Virus record (IMG/VR): IMGVR_UViG_3300025102_000283
Coordinates: 1 to 24,244 of that record
Strand: one strand, 5' to 3'
Length of the DNA: 24,244 nucleotides
DNA from: a virus
The notes below the pieces were generated by a model, which was not told where the DNA came from, did no database searches, and saw only the letters and a list, made by a program, of their open reading frames with translations. A program made the position numbers and the translations under genes. Positions 7,609 to 14,393 of this stretch are shown piece by piece (positions within the stretch are counted from its first letter, which is position 1; each line of letters begins with the position of its first letter).

Positions 7609-8997
7609 ATGGCTGGAATTTTGCGTGTATTAAAAAAGGCAGGAGAAAAAATAAATTCTGCTGTTGATGATATTGAGGTTGATGCTCTTGGTAACCCAAT
7701 TGGCGGTTTAGCTACTATAGGAGACAATATGCCTCCTCTGAGTAAGCGTATAGATCCACTTGAGAGTGTTGATTATCCCGCAGGATACTTCCCAGAATAC
7801 CGTGGCGCAGCTCCAAATCGAACTGAGCCATATCCACGCTATGTTCCAAAAAATACAACAGATCGGATGCAACGCCTAGAAGCAGCAATTGCTGATGAAG
7901 ACAATCCAATCAACACAGTTTTTGATAATTACATTGAAAAAGGCAAAGAATTAGCTGGGCCTGACTGGTATAACACTGAAGAACTTCGCGACTGGATGGT
8001 CGGGGTTCTAGGCGAAGCAGAAGGCGACAAGCAATGGCGCGAGTATTTGGAGCTTGTAGGCACAACATCTACTGGATCTAAAGTCCCTCAGAACATTCGT
8101 TTTGCAAGCCTGTACAGAGCTATTGCTCCAGAAGATCGCATAAGAGTGGCGCAGATGGTGAAGGATGAAGGCGTCAAGCCACTTGATGCCGCAAAAAAGC
8201 TGGGTGTTGAGCCAGCCAATATCCCAGAAGATTTTAGCTATGGACACATCAAGCAACGTAACCAAGCTGGTAATGTGGTCAACAGAGAGATGGGTTTGTG
8301 GGAAAGAGAAATCCCAGAAGATCTAACTGGTGCAGCGCGTACTAAGCGGTTACAGGCTAACCCCAAAGTTAAGGGCTTTGGCAATGACCTTCTGGGGGAT
8401 GATACGAATATTGCTGCCGACATGCACTTTATGAGAATGTTGGCTATGGCTGATGGCGGTGGAGATTTTCTTAATCCTCAAGCGAAACTAAGCGAGGAAA
8501 ATGCAAAAATTGCTGCTGAAGTAATTGGACCTAGAAAAATTAAAAAATATACAAGAACACGCGAAGTTAATGGTAAGGAAGTTTCAGAGATAAATCTGTT
8601 CAAAGCGTGGCAGGATGGAAATATTAAAGATACTTCTGCATTCCAAAAAATTCCGACAGCATGGTCGGATACTCCAAAACCAAATGAATATGCTGCCTAC
8701 GAAGACATGGCCAATCGTGTGGCGTCTAAGTACGACATGACTCCTGCACAGTTTCAAGCGAGCCTGTGGATGGGAGCTGGCGACATAACAGGTCTGGCTG
8801 ACGAAAGCCAAGGCACATTTATGGAACTGTTCAGACGCAGCTTGGACAAGCGTGGCTCGGAGCGTGGATTGACACGCAAAGAAATGCTAGATGATTTTAT
8901 TAGAAACAAAGCAGTGCTTTCTGTTCCCCTTGTTGGGGGAGCTTCTTTAGGTGCGCTGCCATCAGAAGAAGAAATTCTAACAGAAAATGGTGAATAA
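7609..8997 (+). CDS. 462-aa phage polyvalent-type protein, probable virion/ejected protein
   Basis: A soluble, mixed-charge protein of unknown function. Its middle segment KVKGFGNDLLGDDTNIAADM, followed by HFMRML (Asp271, His273), resembles a K-xx-F-xx-L-G ... D-x-H-xx-R motif I associate with large phage polyvalent proteins. It is followed by MTPAQFQASLWMGAG (from about residue 378), which fits the conserved TPxxxQAxxW segment of the same proteins. The C-terminus is a short hydrophobic, Gly-rich stretch, SVPLVGGASLGALPSEEE, closely similar to the end of the 1067-aa protein encoded downstream. Proteins of this kind are often packaged and delivered with phage DNA, but that is inference here. 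The start is ATG 7609, immediately after the preceding stop. Confidence 0.65.
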   Translation: MAGILRVLKKAGEKINSAVDDIEVDALGNPIGGLATIGDNMPPLSKRIDPLESVDYPAGYFPEYRGAAPNRTEPYPRYVPKNTTDRMQRLEAAIADEDNPINTVFDNYIEKGKELAGPDWYNTEELRDWMVGVLGEAEGDKQWREYLELVGTTSTGSKVPQNIRFASLYRAIAPEDRIRVAQMVKDEGVKPLDAAKKLGVEPANIPEDFSYGHIKQRNQAGNVVNREMGLWEREIPEDLTGAARTKRLQANPKVKGFGNDLLGDDTNIAADMHFMRMLAMADGGGDFLNPQAKLSEENAKIAAEVIGPRKIKKYTRTREVNGKEVSEINLFKAWQDGNIKDTSAFQKIPTAWSDTPKPNEYAAYEDMANRVASKYDMTPAQFQASLWMGAGDITGLADESQGTFMELFRRSLDKRGSERGLTRKEMLDDFIRNKAVLSVPLVGGASLGALPSEEEILTENGE

Positions 8998-8999
8998 TA

Positions 9000-9167
9000 A
9001 TGCCAGCAAAAAAGCCAAAACGCGATGCATGTTATAGAAAAGTAAAGGCGCGGTATACGCGCAATGGTGGGACGTGGCCGTCAGCTTATGGGTCAGGAGC
9101 TTTAGTAAAATGCCGCAAGGTTGGCGCAAAAAACTGGGGTAAGAAAAGTGCCAAGAAAAAAAAGTAG
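9000..9167 (+). CDS. 55-aa basic microprotein with WPSAYGSGALVKCRK motif
   Basis: A 55-aa protein with 14 Lys and 5 Arg against one Asp. Its core ACYRKVKARY ... WPSAYGSGALVKCRKVGAKN is a pattern I recognise from tiny proteins in phages and large DNA viruses; no function is known for it. Two Cys (residues 11 and 38) and two Trp are kept in the motif, so this is a small folded unit and not a random Lys-rich frame. The ATG starts two bases after the preceding stop. Its 3' end overlaps the next gene by 20 bases and contains a run of eight adenines (9156-9163). Confidence 0.78.
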   Translation: MPAKKPKRDACYRKVKARYTRNGGTWPSAYGSGALVKCRKVGAKNWGKKSAKKKK

Positions 9168-9399
9168 CAGCAGCGATAGCTTACGCAAGTGGTTTGGCCG
9201 CAATAAGGGCAAGGGCTGGGTTAATTGCAAAACAGGTGGCCCATGTGGTAGGTCTGATCGTACTAAGGGTGGCTACCCTGCGTGTCGGCCAACAATGGCG
9301 CAATGCAAAAGTAAATCGGCTAAGTCAGCGGCTAAACGCAAGACATCAGCCAAGCGTGTAAACTGGAAAGGCAAGAAAAGTGGTAAAAAAAGCAGTTGA
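9148..9399 (+). CDS. 83-aa basic four-cysteine microprotein (DUF5872-like)
   Basis: A very basic protein (18 Lys, 8 Arg, 2 Asp) with the core KWFGRNKGKGWVNCKTGGPC and then GGYPACRPTMAQCKS. Four Cys (27, 33, 46, 53) could coordinate one zinc ion. The pattern resembles small proteins of phages and nucleocytoplasmic large DNA viruses with a CGR ... YPxCxP signature, which I tentatively place near DUF5872. The tail is Lys/Ser-rich with KRVNWKGKK. I chose GTG 9148, preceded by GGGGTAAG, over the upstream TTG 9121, which gives a 92-aa version. It overlaps both neighbours by 20 bases. Confidence 0.75.
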   Translation: MPRKKSSSSDSLRKWFGRNKGKGWVNCKTGGPCGRSDRTKGGYPACRPTMAQCKSKSAKSAAKRKTSAKRVNWKGKKSGKKSS

Positions 9400-9526
9400 A
9401 GCCCCCAAGGGCTACCATTGGATGAAGTCTGGCAAAGGCTACAAGCTGATGAAAGGTGAATACAAACCACATAAAGGCGCTGTTAAGAAGGCGTCCTTTG
9501 ATATTCAGAAGGTGCATAAAAAATGA
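9380..9526 (+). CDS. 48-aa basic microprotein (PKGYHWMKSGKGYKLMK motif)
   Basis: A 48-aa protein from GTG 9380 with 14 Lys and only three acidic residues. The sequence PKGYHWMKSGKGYKLMKGEY followed by PHKGA and a QKVHKK end matches a tiny conserved protein type I associate with marine phages. Its function is unknown. It overlaps the four-cysteine gene by 20 bases, and its TGA stop is part of an ATGA junction with the next gene. It is too short for a typical gene-finder cutoff, so the conserved aromatic and His positions are the main support. Confidence 0.68.
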   Translation: MVKKAVEAPKGYHWMKSGKGYKLMKGEYKPHKGAVKKASFDIQKVHKK

Positions 9527-9633
9527 AAAAACTAAGCCCAGCGCAAAAAAAGATCGCATCTAAAGCCAAGCCCAAAAACAAGATTACTGGTGCTGACTTC
9601 AAAAAAATGAAGAAAAAGAAGAAGAAAAAGTAA
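9523..9633 (+). CDS. 36-aa Lys-rich microprotein (KITGADFKK motif)
   Basis: A 36-aa protein, 17 of whose residues are Lys, with the conserved pattern LSPAQKKIASKAKPKNKITG followed by ADFKK and a final run of seven Lys. I recognise the LxPAQKKIAxxAxPxxKITGADFKK pattern from small phage proteins of unknown role. It begins in an ATGA overlap with the preceding microprotein and ends in a TAATG overlap with the ParB-like gene, so it sits in a translationally coupled chain. The polylysine tail suggests binding to nucleic acid or another polyanion. Confidence 0.68.
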   Translation: MKKLSPAQKKIASKAKPKNKITGADFKKMKKKKKKK

Positions 9634-10343
9634 TGGCTGGTCTTGGTGCATTAGGCAGATTAACAAAATCTCTGGGACGTGAGCTGGTTGGCTTCCAAGT
9701 TCGTTCAAACCCAAAGATTGAGCAGCTCGCAAAAGATTCTGCTATTGACCCTAAGAAGCTAGAAGACGCCTCTCCAGAAGCTCTAGCAGAGTTTCTGGAT
9801 AGAGCTGCGCGTCAGAGGCTAATAGACCCTAGAAGGGCTAATAGCATAAAGATACAGATTATTAAGGATGAGCAGGAGGTTGTTCCAGATGTTCCTAAAC
9901 TTCGAGTGGACAACCCCGGCGGTGATTGGCTGGCAGGAAAGTTAAGACGCGCACTAGAGAAACGTCAGAGCGCAGAGCCAAATACCTATCAGTCTACTTT
10001 GGGGTCTGGAGAAGGGGTCACAGGATACTTCAAAGAGCCAATTCGCCTTAATCCAAAAATGCTTTCTAACATAGCAGGATCTGTCGGTGAAGAAACATAC
10101 AGGCCAGATCCAGCAAAAATGCGGAGGTTGCGCGATTCTATTGCAGAGACAGGCTACGATGAATCGCCAATCTTGATCCAAGTGCGCGAAGATGGTGTGC
10201 CGTTTGTGGTTGAAGGCAATCACAGGATCATTGAGGGCGTTGAGAGTGGCAGGCCAACTATACCAGTCGAGATCAAATACCTTAGAGGCGCAGAGGATGT
10301 TGATGGTCCACTTAGCCCAGTAGCTTTAGGAGTACCGAGGTAA
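9633..10343 (+). CDS. ParB-like nuclease-domain protein
   Basis: A 236-aa protein. The C-terminal half carries a ParB/sulfiredoxin-like domain: DPAKMRRLRDSIAETGYDES (about residues 159-178), then PILIQVREDGVPFVVEGNHR with the signature EGNHR at 194-198, then IIEGVESGRPTIPVEIKYL. In ParB this region binds CTP; in related phage and plasmid proteins it can be a nuclease or another nucleotide-dependent enzyme. The N-terminal half is charged and helical (PEALAEFLDRAARQRL) and of unknown role. It has no HTH centre-binding domain, so a partitioning function is unlikely. Its place among virion genes, and between basic microproteins, suggests a polyvalent or ejected effector rather than a plasmid partition protein. 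It shares one base with the genes on both sides (TAATG). Confidence 0.78.
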   Translation: MAGLGALGRLTKSLGRELVGFQVRSNPKIEQLAKDSAIDPKKLEDASPEALAEFLDRAARQRLIDPRRANSIKIQIIKDEQEVVPDVPKLRVDNPGGDWLAGKLRRALEKRQSAEPNTYQSTLGSGEGVTGYFKEPIRLNPKMLSNIAGSVGEETYRPDPAKMRRLRDSIAETGYDESPILIQVREDGVPFVVEGNHRIIEGVESGRPTIPVEIKYLRGAEDVDGPLSPVALGVPR

Positions 10344-10600
10344 TGGCAACGTACAAAGGCAAAAAAGTATCGCTGAATAAACCGCGCCGTATTTCCAAGG
10401 GCGAGACATCTTACGGCAAAAAAAAGTCTGTGGTCTATGTGAAGGATGGCGACAAGGTAAAGCGCGTGACCTTTGGCGATCCCAAGATGACCATTAAGAA
10501 GGCTCAGAAGGGGCGTCGATCTAACTTTAGGGCGCGTCATAACTGTGATAACCCCGGCCCCAAAACTAAGGCCAGATACTGGTCATGTAAGGCGTGGTGA
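10343..10600 (+). CDS. 85-aa basic microprotein (FRARHNCDNPGPKTKARYWSCKAW motif type)
   Basis: An 85-aa basic protein. The C-terminal half contains VTFGDPKMTIKKAQKGRRSN, FRARHNCDNPGP and KARYWSCKAW. This is a highly conserved small-protein signature I recognise from phages and giant viruses and do not connect to a known function. Two Cys (68 and 82) flank the Pro/Gly turn and may bind metal or pair. The N-terminal half is a Lys-rich strand-forming segment (KKSVVYVKDGDKVKRV). The ATG overlaps the ParB-like stop (TAATG), and the next gene starts one base after this stop. Confidence 0.82.
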   Translation: MATYKGKKVSLNKPRRISKGETSYGKKKSVVYVKDGDKVKRVTFGDPKMTIKKAQKGRRSNFRARHNCDNPGPKTKARYWSCKAW

Positions 10601-10601
10601 T

Positions 10602-13600
10602 ATGGCAGATAAAAGTTTCCCCGAAGGTGCGTTTCTTCCAGATGGACAGCCCAATATTCCATCACAGGCGTATGCTGATTACTTAAAAGAAATCAATCCA
10701 ATGATGGTTCCAGTCGCAGATCCAGAAGGATATGTTGCGCCACCGCGAGATACCAGTGAAAAACCCTTTAGTAATTATGCCTTTGATAAGGCGTTTGACA
10801 CAGCCACTGGGGCTGGCAGAAGTTTTAAAAATGCATTCACAGGCCAAGGTGTGGCTCAGTTAATGCCAAAAATGCAGTTTTACCCCGGCGGTCCAACTGG
10901 AGCCGAAAAAATCTATGGTGGCGCAGCAGATGTGGGCTTGGGTGTACTCTCAACCGCCCTTGCTGGGCTAGAAGCTGGAGCTGGGTTTATAGCCGAGAGA
11001 ATTCCATTCCAGAATGAAAACCAAGAAGATAGGCTTTCTAGAGATCTTTTGGGTGGTATAGAGTTCTTAGAGCAATATACCGCGCCATATCTTGGACTGT
11101 TTAGTAAAATAGGAAGAGCGTCTAAAGCTGCTACAACAGCCAACAGAGCGCCTGAACCACCAGTGTCGGTTGCGCCTGAACCAGAAATTACAATAGCGCC
11201 TACCCTTTCAGGTGGGACATCACTCACAGACGCTATAACAGCAGCACAGGCGGCTGAACGTGCAAATCGGCTACCAGATGAACTTACAGACGCAGAAATG
11301 GATGCCGCTTTTGAAGATATCATTGATGATATCATTCAAGAGGAAACAGATCCAGAAGTTCTAATAAACAACGCCTTGCTGGAGCGCGAGGCAGAGCGTT
11401 CAACAGTCTTTACTCCCGAAGACCAGCAAATCTTAGATGATTTAGAGCTTATAGATTCTGATTTTAGCGAAATAGATGAAGCCAATGCTGATTATGATCG
11501 CATGTTAAATGAGCGCATTGATATAGCACTCGACAGTAGCCCAGAGTATCAAGATCCATCTGTTCGATTGGGTGTGCAAAATCTTAGAGAATCAGGTCAG
11601 CCCCCAAGAGTGATTGAAGAGTATTTAGCTGGCATAAAAAAAGATCAAGAACCAGTATACCAAATTTCAGATGCTCGATATGCTGACCAATTGCGTGATC
11701 TGTACGAAAGAAATAATCTACCGATACCCAAGAATGACGCAGAAGAGCGCGCAGCGGATCTTATAATTCAAGTCGCTGCTGGCGAAGATATGAGCGCGTC
11801 TTTGCGCCGTGGTGTCGATCTTGCTTACCTTAAAGCCAATGCTCCAGAAGAAGTCTTCAACCAAGCAAAGCCCACAATTCAAGAAACGCTTGAGACTGAG
11901 AGGCAGTACGGCGTACTTAATGATATAAACGTGGATCAAGATACAGACATAGGCGCTTTGACAGGGGCTTTTGGTTTTTATAATAAATATCCCCCTATTT
12001 TTAGCCCATCGATGAAAGCAGCAGAACGCCTTCCCCAAGAAAAGGGCGCATATAACGATTTAAAGAAATGGATGTTAAAGAATGGCGCTAAAGCTAAAGA
12101 GCTAGAATGGTCTGGAGCAGATGAGGCTTTTGAAGGTCGAACAGACGTTACTAAGGATGAATTAATCCAATACCTCAATGATAATAAAGACTTAGTGGAA
12201 GCAGAAAGAAAAGTTGCATATGGTATTTTGAGGGGAGAAGGTGGAGACACCAGAATGGCCGAAGAGGAATACATAGACAGCGCTCTTGATTTTGAAATCG
12301 AAGAGCATCGAAATATGTTTTTAGAAAATTGGCAATATAATAATAATATGGAGAGCATAGAAGATTATGTCGCTTCAGAAAATATAGTTCCCTTAGATAG
12401 ATTAATAAATCAAATTGATGGCATTGATACCGTAGAAGAATTAATCGAAAGGTTTCCAGAAGGATATATTGACGATAGAGACCCCTTGACTGGCTTTCGT
12501 CGGGTCTTTGAAGATGCAGATGAAGCATCTGAATTTGACTTAGATCATAACGCTTCTTATATCGAAGAAAACGCACGTCAATCATTACGAGAATATATAG
12601 ATGAGATGGAGTCATATGATCCAGAGCAATATGGTAGAATGATTTTCGGTGACGATGCAGCGCCTGCTGATACAAGCGAACTAGAATACACAAAATATTT
12701 TCCATCAGGCGGCACTGATACAGCGGAAACCACATATCAATTCAGAGATCCGACAGGCAAACTGCCTGACGATTATTTTAGTGAAGATCACTTTGGTGAA
12801 AGTGGAAGAGACACAAACTTAGTTGCTCACGCCAGAACAGCAAAATTTCCTGTTAAGAGTGGCGGTACAGCATTTCATGTTGGAGAAATGCAATCTGATG
12901 CCGCTCAATCTCTCAGAGAGAAAAACAAACGAACAGGCAAAGTTAAAAAATATTCTCCAAGAACTCGTGATGAAGAAATTCAACTTCAGGAATATGATTA
13001 TTTATCTCGCGAACTTCACTATGAGGTAAGACAATCTGAAAATGATCTAAATAAGATTATTTTTGATGATGATATTAGTATAACTGCTCCGGCCCGAAGG
13101 GAGGAACATCCAGAAAAACTTGAAACTTATAGAACAATTATTGCTGATTTTAAGAACTATAACGAATACACTAATTCATATGGTGACAAATGGACGCCTA
13201 ATCACACGTTCTTTGGTGAGGCTCACGGCAATATTGATGATATGAGTTCAGAATTACAGTCGTTTGCTCAATATATTAAAGGTAGGCAAGGATCTATACC
13301 AGAGGAATACACCGCGTGGGCTGATTCCCATATTCAAAATACTATTCCCAGAATAGATGTCTTGTCTTCAGGTTTAAAAAGATTTGACAATCAAGATTTT
13401 TCAAGAAAAAGGACTGGCGCACCATTCATTGAAAACACAGATTCATGGGTCAATATGGTATTAAGGCGTCAGTTGATGGACGCGATTGAATCTGGGGTTG
13501 ATTATATCACCTTGCCAAACCCAGATATGGTAAAACAATATACCTTTGGAGATCTTGAGGGTCATCGGGCTTTCTATGGTGAAATTGCTCCAAGCAACTT

Positions 13601-13805
13601 ACTTGATATAGCTAAATCGTATGATCCAGATGCACAGCTAGTGGGCAAACTGATAGAAACATCAGAAGCAGTGGAGCCTGTTACGGCGCTGCCTTTAACT
13701 AGACGGCTTGTCGAGTCTATAATGGAAAAAGGCATCCCCACATATGCCGTCCCAATAGCAGTTGGTATGGGTTATGGTGCGCTAGATGAGCTAGGAGAGA
13801 AATAA
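10602..13805 (+). CDS. 1067-aa polyvalent-type protein, probable virion/ejected protein
   Basis: The largest protein in the window, acidic overall and of unknown activity. Two segments match modules I know from large phage polyvalent proteins. The first is KKWMLKNGAKAKELEWSGAD with VTKDELIQYLNDN (about residues 488-528). The second is a split module with NLVAHAR, FHVGEMQSD (Glu762, Gln764, Ser765, Asp766) and later GAPFIENTDSWVNMVLRRQL to about residue 970. The family pattern is LxHxR ... EiQSD ... P-x-P-F ... W ... alkr. The end is hydrophobic and Gly-rich, AVPIAVGMGYGALDELGE, like that of the 462-aa protein. I chose ATG 10602, with AAGG ten bases upstream and immediate continuation from the preceding stop, over GTG 10545. 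It may be an internal head protein delivered with DNA. Confidence 0.7.
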   Translation: MADKSFPEGAFLPDGQPNIPSQAYADYLKEINPMMVPVADPEGYVAPPRDTSEKPFSNYAFDKAFDTATGAGRSFKNAFTGQGVAQLMPKMQFYPGGPTGAEKIYGGAADVGLGVLSTALAGLEAGAGFIAERIPFQNENQEDRLSRDLLGGIEFLEQYTAPYLGLFSKIGRASKAATTANRAPEPPVSVAPEPEITIAPTLSGGTSLTDAITAAQAAERANRLPDELTDAEMDAAFEDIIDDIIQEETDPEVLINNALLEREAERSTVFTPEDQQILDDLELIDSDFSEIDEANADYDRMLNERIDIALDSSPEYQDPSVRLGVQNLRESGQPPRVIEEYLAGIKKDQEPVYQISDARYADQLRDLYERNNLPIPKNDAEERAADLIIQVAAGEDMSASLRRGVDLAYLKANAPEEVFNQAKPTIQETLETERQYGVLNDINVDQDTDIGALTGAFGFYNKYPPIFSPSMKAAERLPQEKGAYNDLKKWMLKNGAKAKELEWSGADEAFEGRTDVTKDELIQYLNDNKDLVEAERKVAYGILRGEGGDTRMAEEEYIDSALDFEIEEHRNMFLENWQYNNNMESIEDYVASENIVPLDRLINQIDGIDTVEELIERFPEGYIDDRDPLTGFRRVFEDADEASEFDLDHNASYIEENARQSLREYIDEMESYDPEQYGRMIFGDDAAPADTSELEYTKYFPSGGTDTAETTYQFRDPTGKLPDDYFSEDHFGESGRDTNLVAHARTAKFPVKSGGTAFHVGEMQSDAAQSLREKNKRTGKVKKYSPRTRDEEIQLQEYDYLSRELHYEVRQSENDLNKIIFDDDISITAPARREEHPEKLETYRTIIADFKNYNEYTNSYGDKWTPNHTFFGEAHGNIDDMSSELQSFAQYIKGRQGSIPEEYTAWADSHIQNTIPRIDVLSSGLKRFDNQDFSRKRTGAPFIENTDSWVNMVLRRQLMDAIESGVDYITLPNPDMVKQYTFGDLEGHRAFYGEIAPSNLLDIAKSYDPDAQLVGKLIETSEAVEPVTALPLTRRLVESIMEKGIPTYAVPIAVGMGYGALDELGEK

Positions 13806-13996
13806 TGGCAAGAGCGGCAATAAAAAGGGTAGCACAAGCAGAGATTAGAGCGGCTAAGAGCTTCTTAGAGCGCCGTGGCCTCAAGTCTGATGAGATATCC
13901 CCCAAAAAGTTTGCTATGGCAGCTAAAGAGCTGGATAAGGGGTTCTCAGAGACACTTAAAGTATTGGCGCGTGAATTATCTGGGGGTAATGTCTAA
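13805..13996 (+). CDS. 63-aa helical basic protein of unknown function
   Basis: A 63-aa protein predicted to be nearly all helix (AAIKRVAQAEIRAAKSFLER, KKFAMAAKELDKGFSETLKV). It has an amphipathic pattern and net positive charge. The family is not recognised. The ATG overlaps the preceding stop (TAATG), with AGGAGA at 13792-13797. It could be a small assembly or DNA-associated protein like its neighbours, although it is less Lys-rich than the microproteins. Confidence 0.65.
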   Translation: MARAAIKRVAQAEIRAAKSFLERRGLKSDEISPKKFAMAAKELDKGFSETLKVLARELSGGNV

Positions 13997-14044
13997 GTGA
14001 ACCGCGCAAGTTTTTCATCACTAATGTCTAAAGGAGGACAAAAA

Positions 14045-14131
14045 ATGAAGTATGGCAAAAAGAAACCTATGAAGTCTGTCAAAAAGAAGGTAATGAAGAA
14101 AAAGGCGAAGCCTAAAAAGAAGGGGTACTAA
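14045..14131 (+). CDS. 28-aa Lys-rich microprotein
   Basis: Of 28 residues, 15 are Lys; the start is MKYGKKKPMK and the end KKKGY. ATG 14045 has an excellent AAAGGAGG site just upstream. An in-frame GTG at 13997, directly after the preceding stop, would give a 44-aa form with an extra N-terminus containing ASFSSLMSKGG. In that form the strong ribosome site would lie inside the gene. I favour the short form because of the ribosome site, but both may be made. Function is unknown; the next ATG follows the stop directly. Confidence 0.6.
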   Translation: MKYGKKKPMKSVKKKVMKKKAKPKKKGY

Positions 14132-14263
14132 ATGCCAGAAACAAAAAATGTTGAAGTTCACGTTACTGGTGTTTCAATGTCAGGAGCTGTGAAAGATGAC
14201 AACAAGCGATCTGCTCCAACAGATCAGAAAAAATCTGGAGAAAAGGCGGCTAGAGATAGCTGA
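14132..14263 (+). CDS. 43-aa hypothetical protein
   Basis: A short open frame starting immediately after the preceding stop, with AAGAAGGGG about ten bases upstream. The sequence begins with a likely beta segment (NVEVHVTGVSMSGAVK) and ends polar and Lys/Asp-rich. Its last 68 bases are also used, in another frame, by the 65-aa gene downstream. I know no family for it. Its support is tight packing and a plausible ribosome site, so it may be a real microprotein or a leader that couples translation of the next gene. Confidence 0.42.
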   Translation: MPETKNVEVHVTGVSMSGAVKDDNKRSAPTDQKKSGEKAARDS

Positions 14264-14393
14264 AGATATGGTTGATGGCCGCATGACGGACATCAACGCA
14301 TACCACAAAAACGTAGGGATCGCAGAGGGTCTAATGCAAGCCTCTGAGGTTATCCGCGAAACATTGAAAAAATTAAACGAAGAGGATGTATAG
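14196..14393 (+). CDS. 65-aa helical protein conserved in marine phages
   Basis: A 65-aa, mostly helical protein: TSDLLQQIRKNLEKRRLEIA, EDMVDGRM, AYHKNVGIAEGLMQASEVIR. The pattern DLLxxIRxxL ... DxxVDGR ... YxxxVGxxxGLxxAxxVI is one I recognise from many phage structural modules, where it lies just before head genes. No function is established. ATG 14196 has AGGAG at 14182-14186 at good spacing. It starts inside the preceding small frame and its last eight bases overlap the ATG reading of the GroES-like gene. A small assembly chaperone or regulator is possible, but this is not shown. Confidence 0.8.
   Translation: MTTSDLLQQIRKNLEKRRLEIAEDMVDGRMTDINAYHKNVGIAEGLMQASEVIRETLKKLNEEDV

Noticed and set aside
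9150-9170. Programmed -1 frameshift on A-AAA-AAG joining the 55-aa and 83-aa genes
   Set aside because: The downstream frame is +1 relative to the upstream one, so a -1 slip would not reach it, and each protein is a recognisable stand-alone type.
9633-10343. ParB-like gene as evidence of a plasmid or phage-plasmid partition system
   Set aside because: There is no ParA gene, no HTH centromere-binding domain and no parS-like repeats nearby.
12175-12735. Minus-strand open frame (186 aa) opposite the 1067-aa gene
   Set aside because: Its composition is Leu/Tyr/His-rich and erratic, as expected for the complement of acidic coding sequence, and it has no upstream signals.
12754-12768. Perfect inverted repeat CAGGCA-AAC-TGCCTG as a terminator or regulatory hairpin
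   Set aside because: It lies mid-gene in the 1067-aa frame with no T-run; codons for Thr-Gly-Lys-Leu-Pro-Asp explain it.
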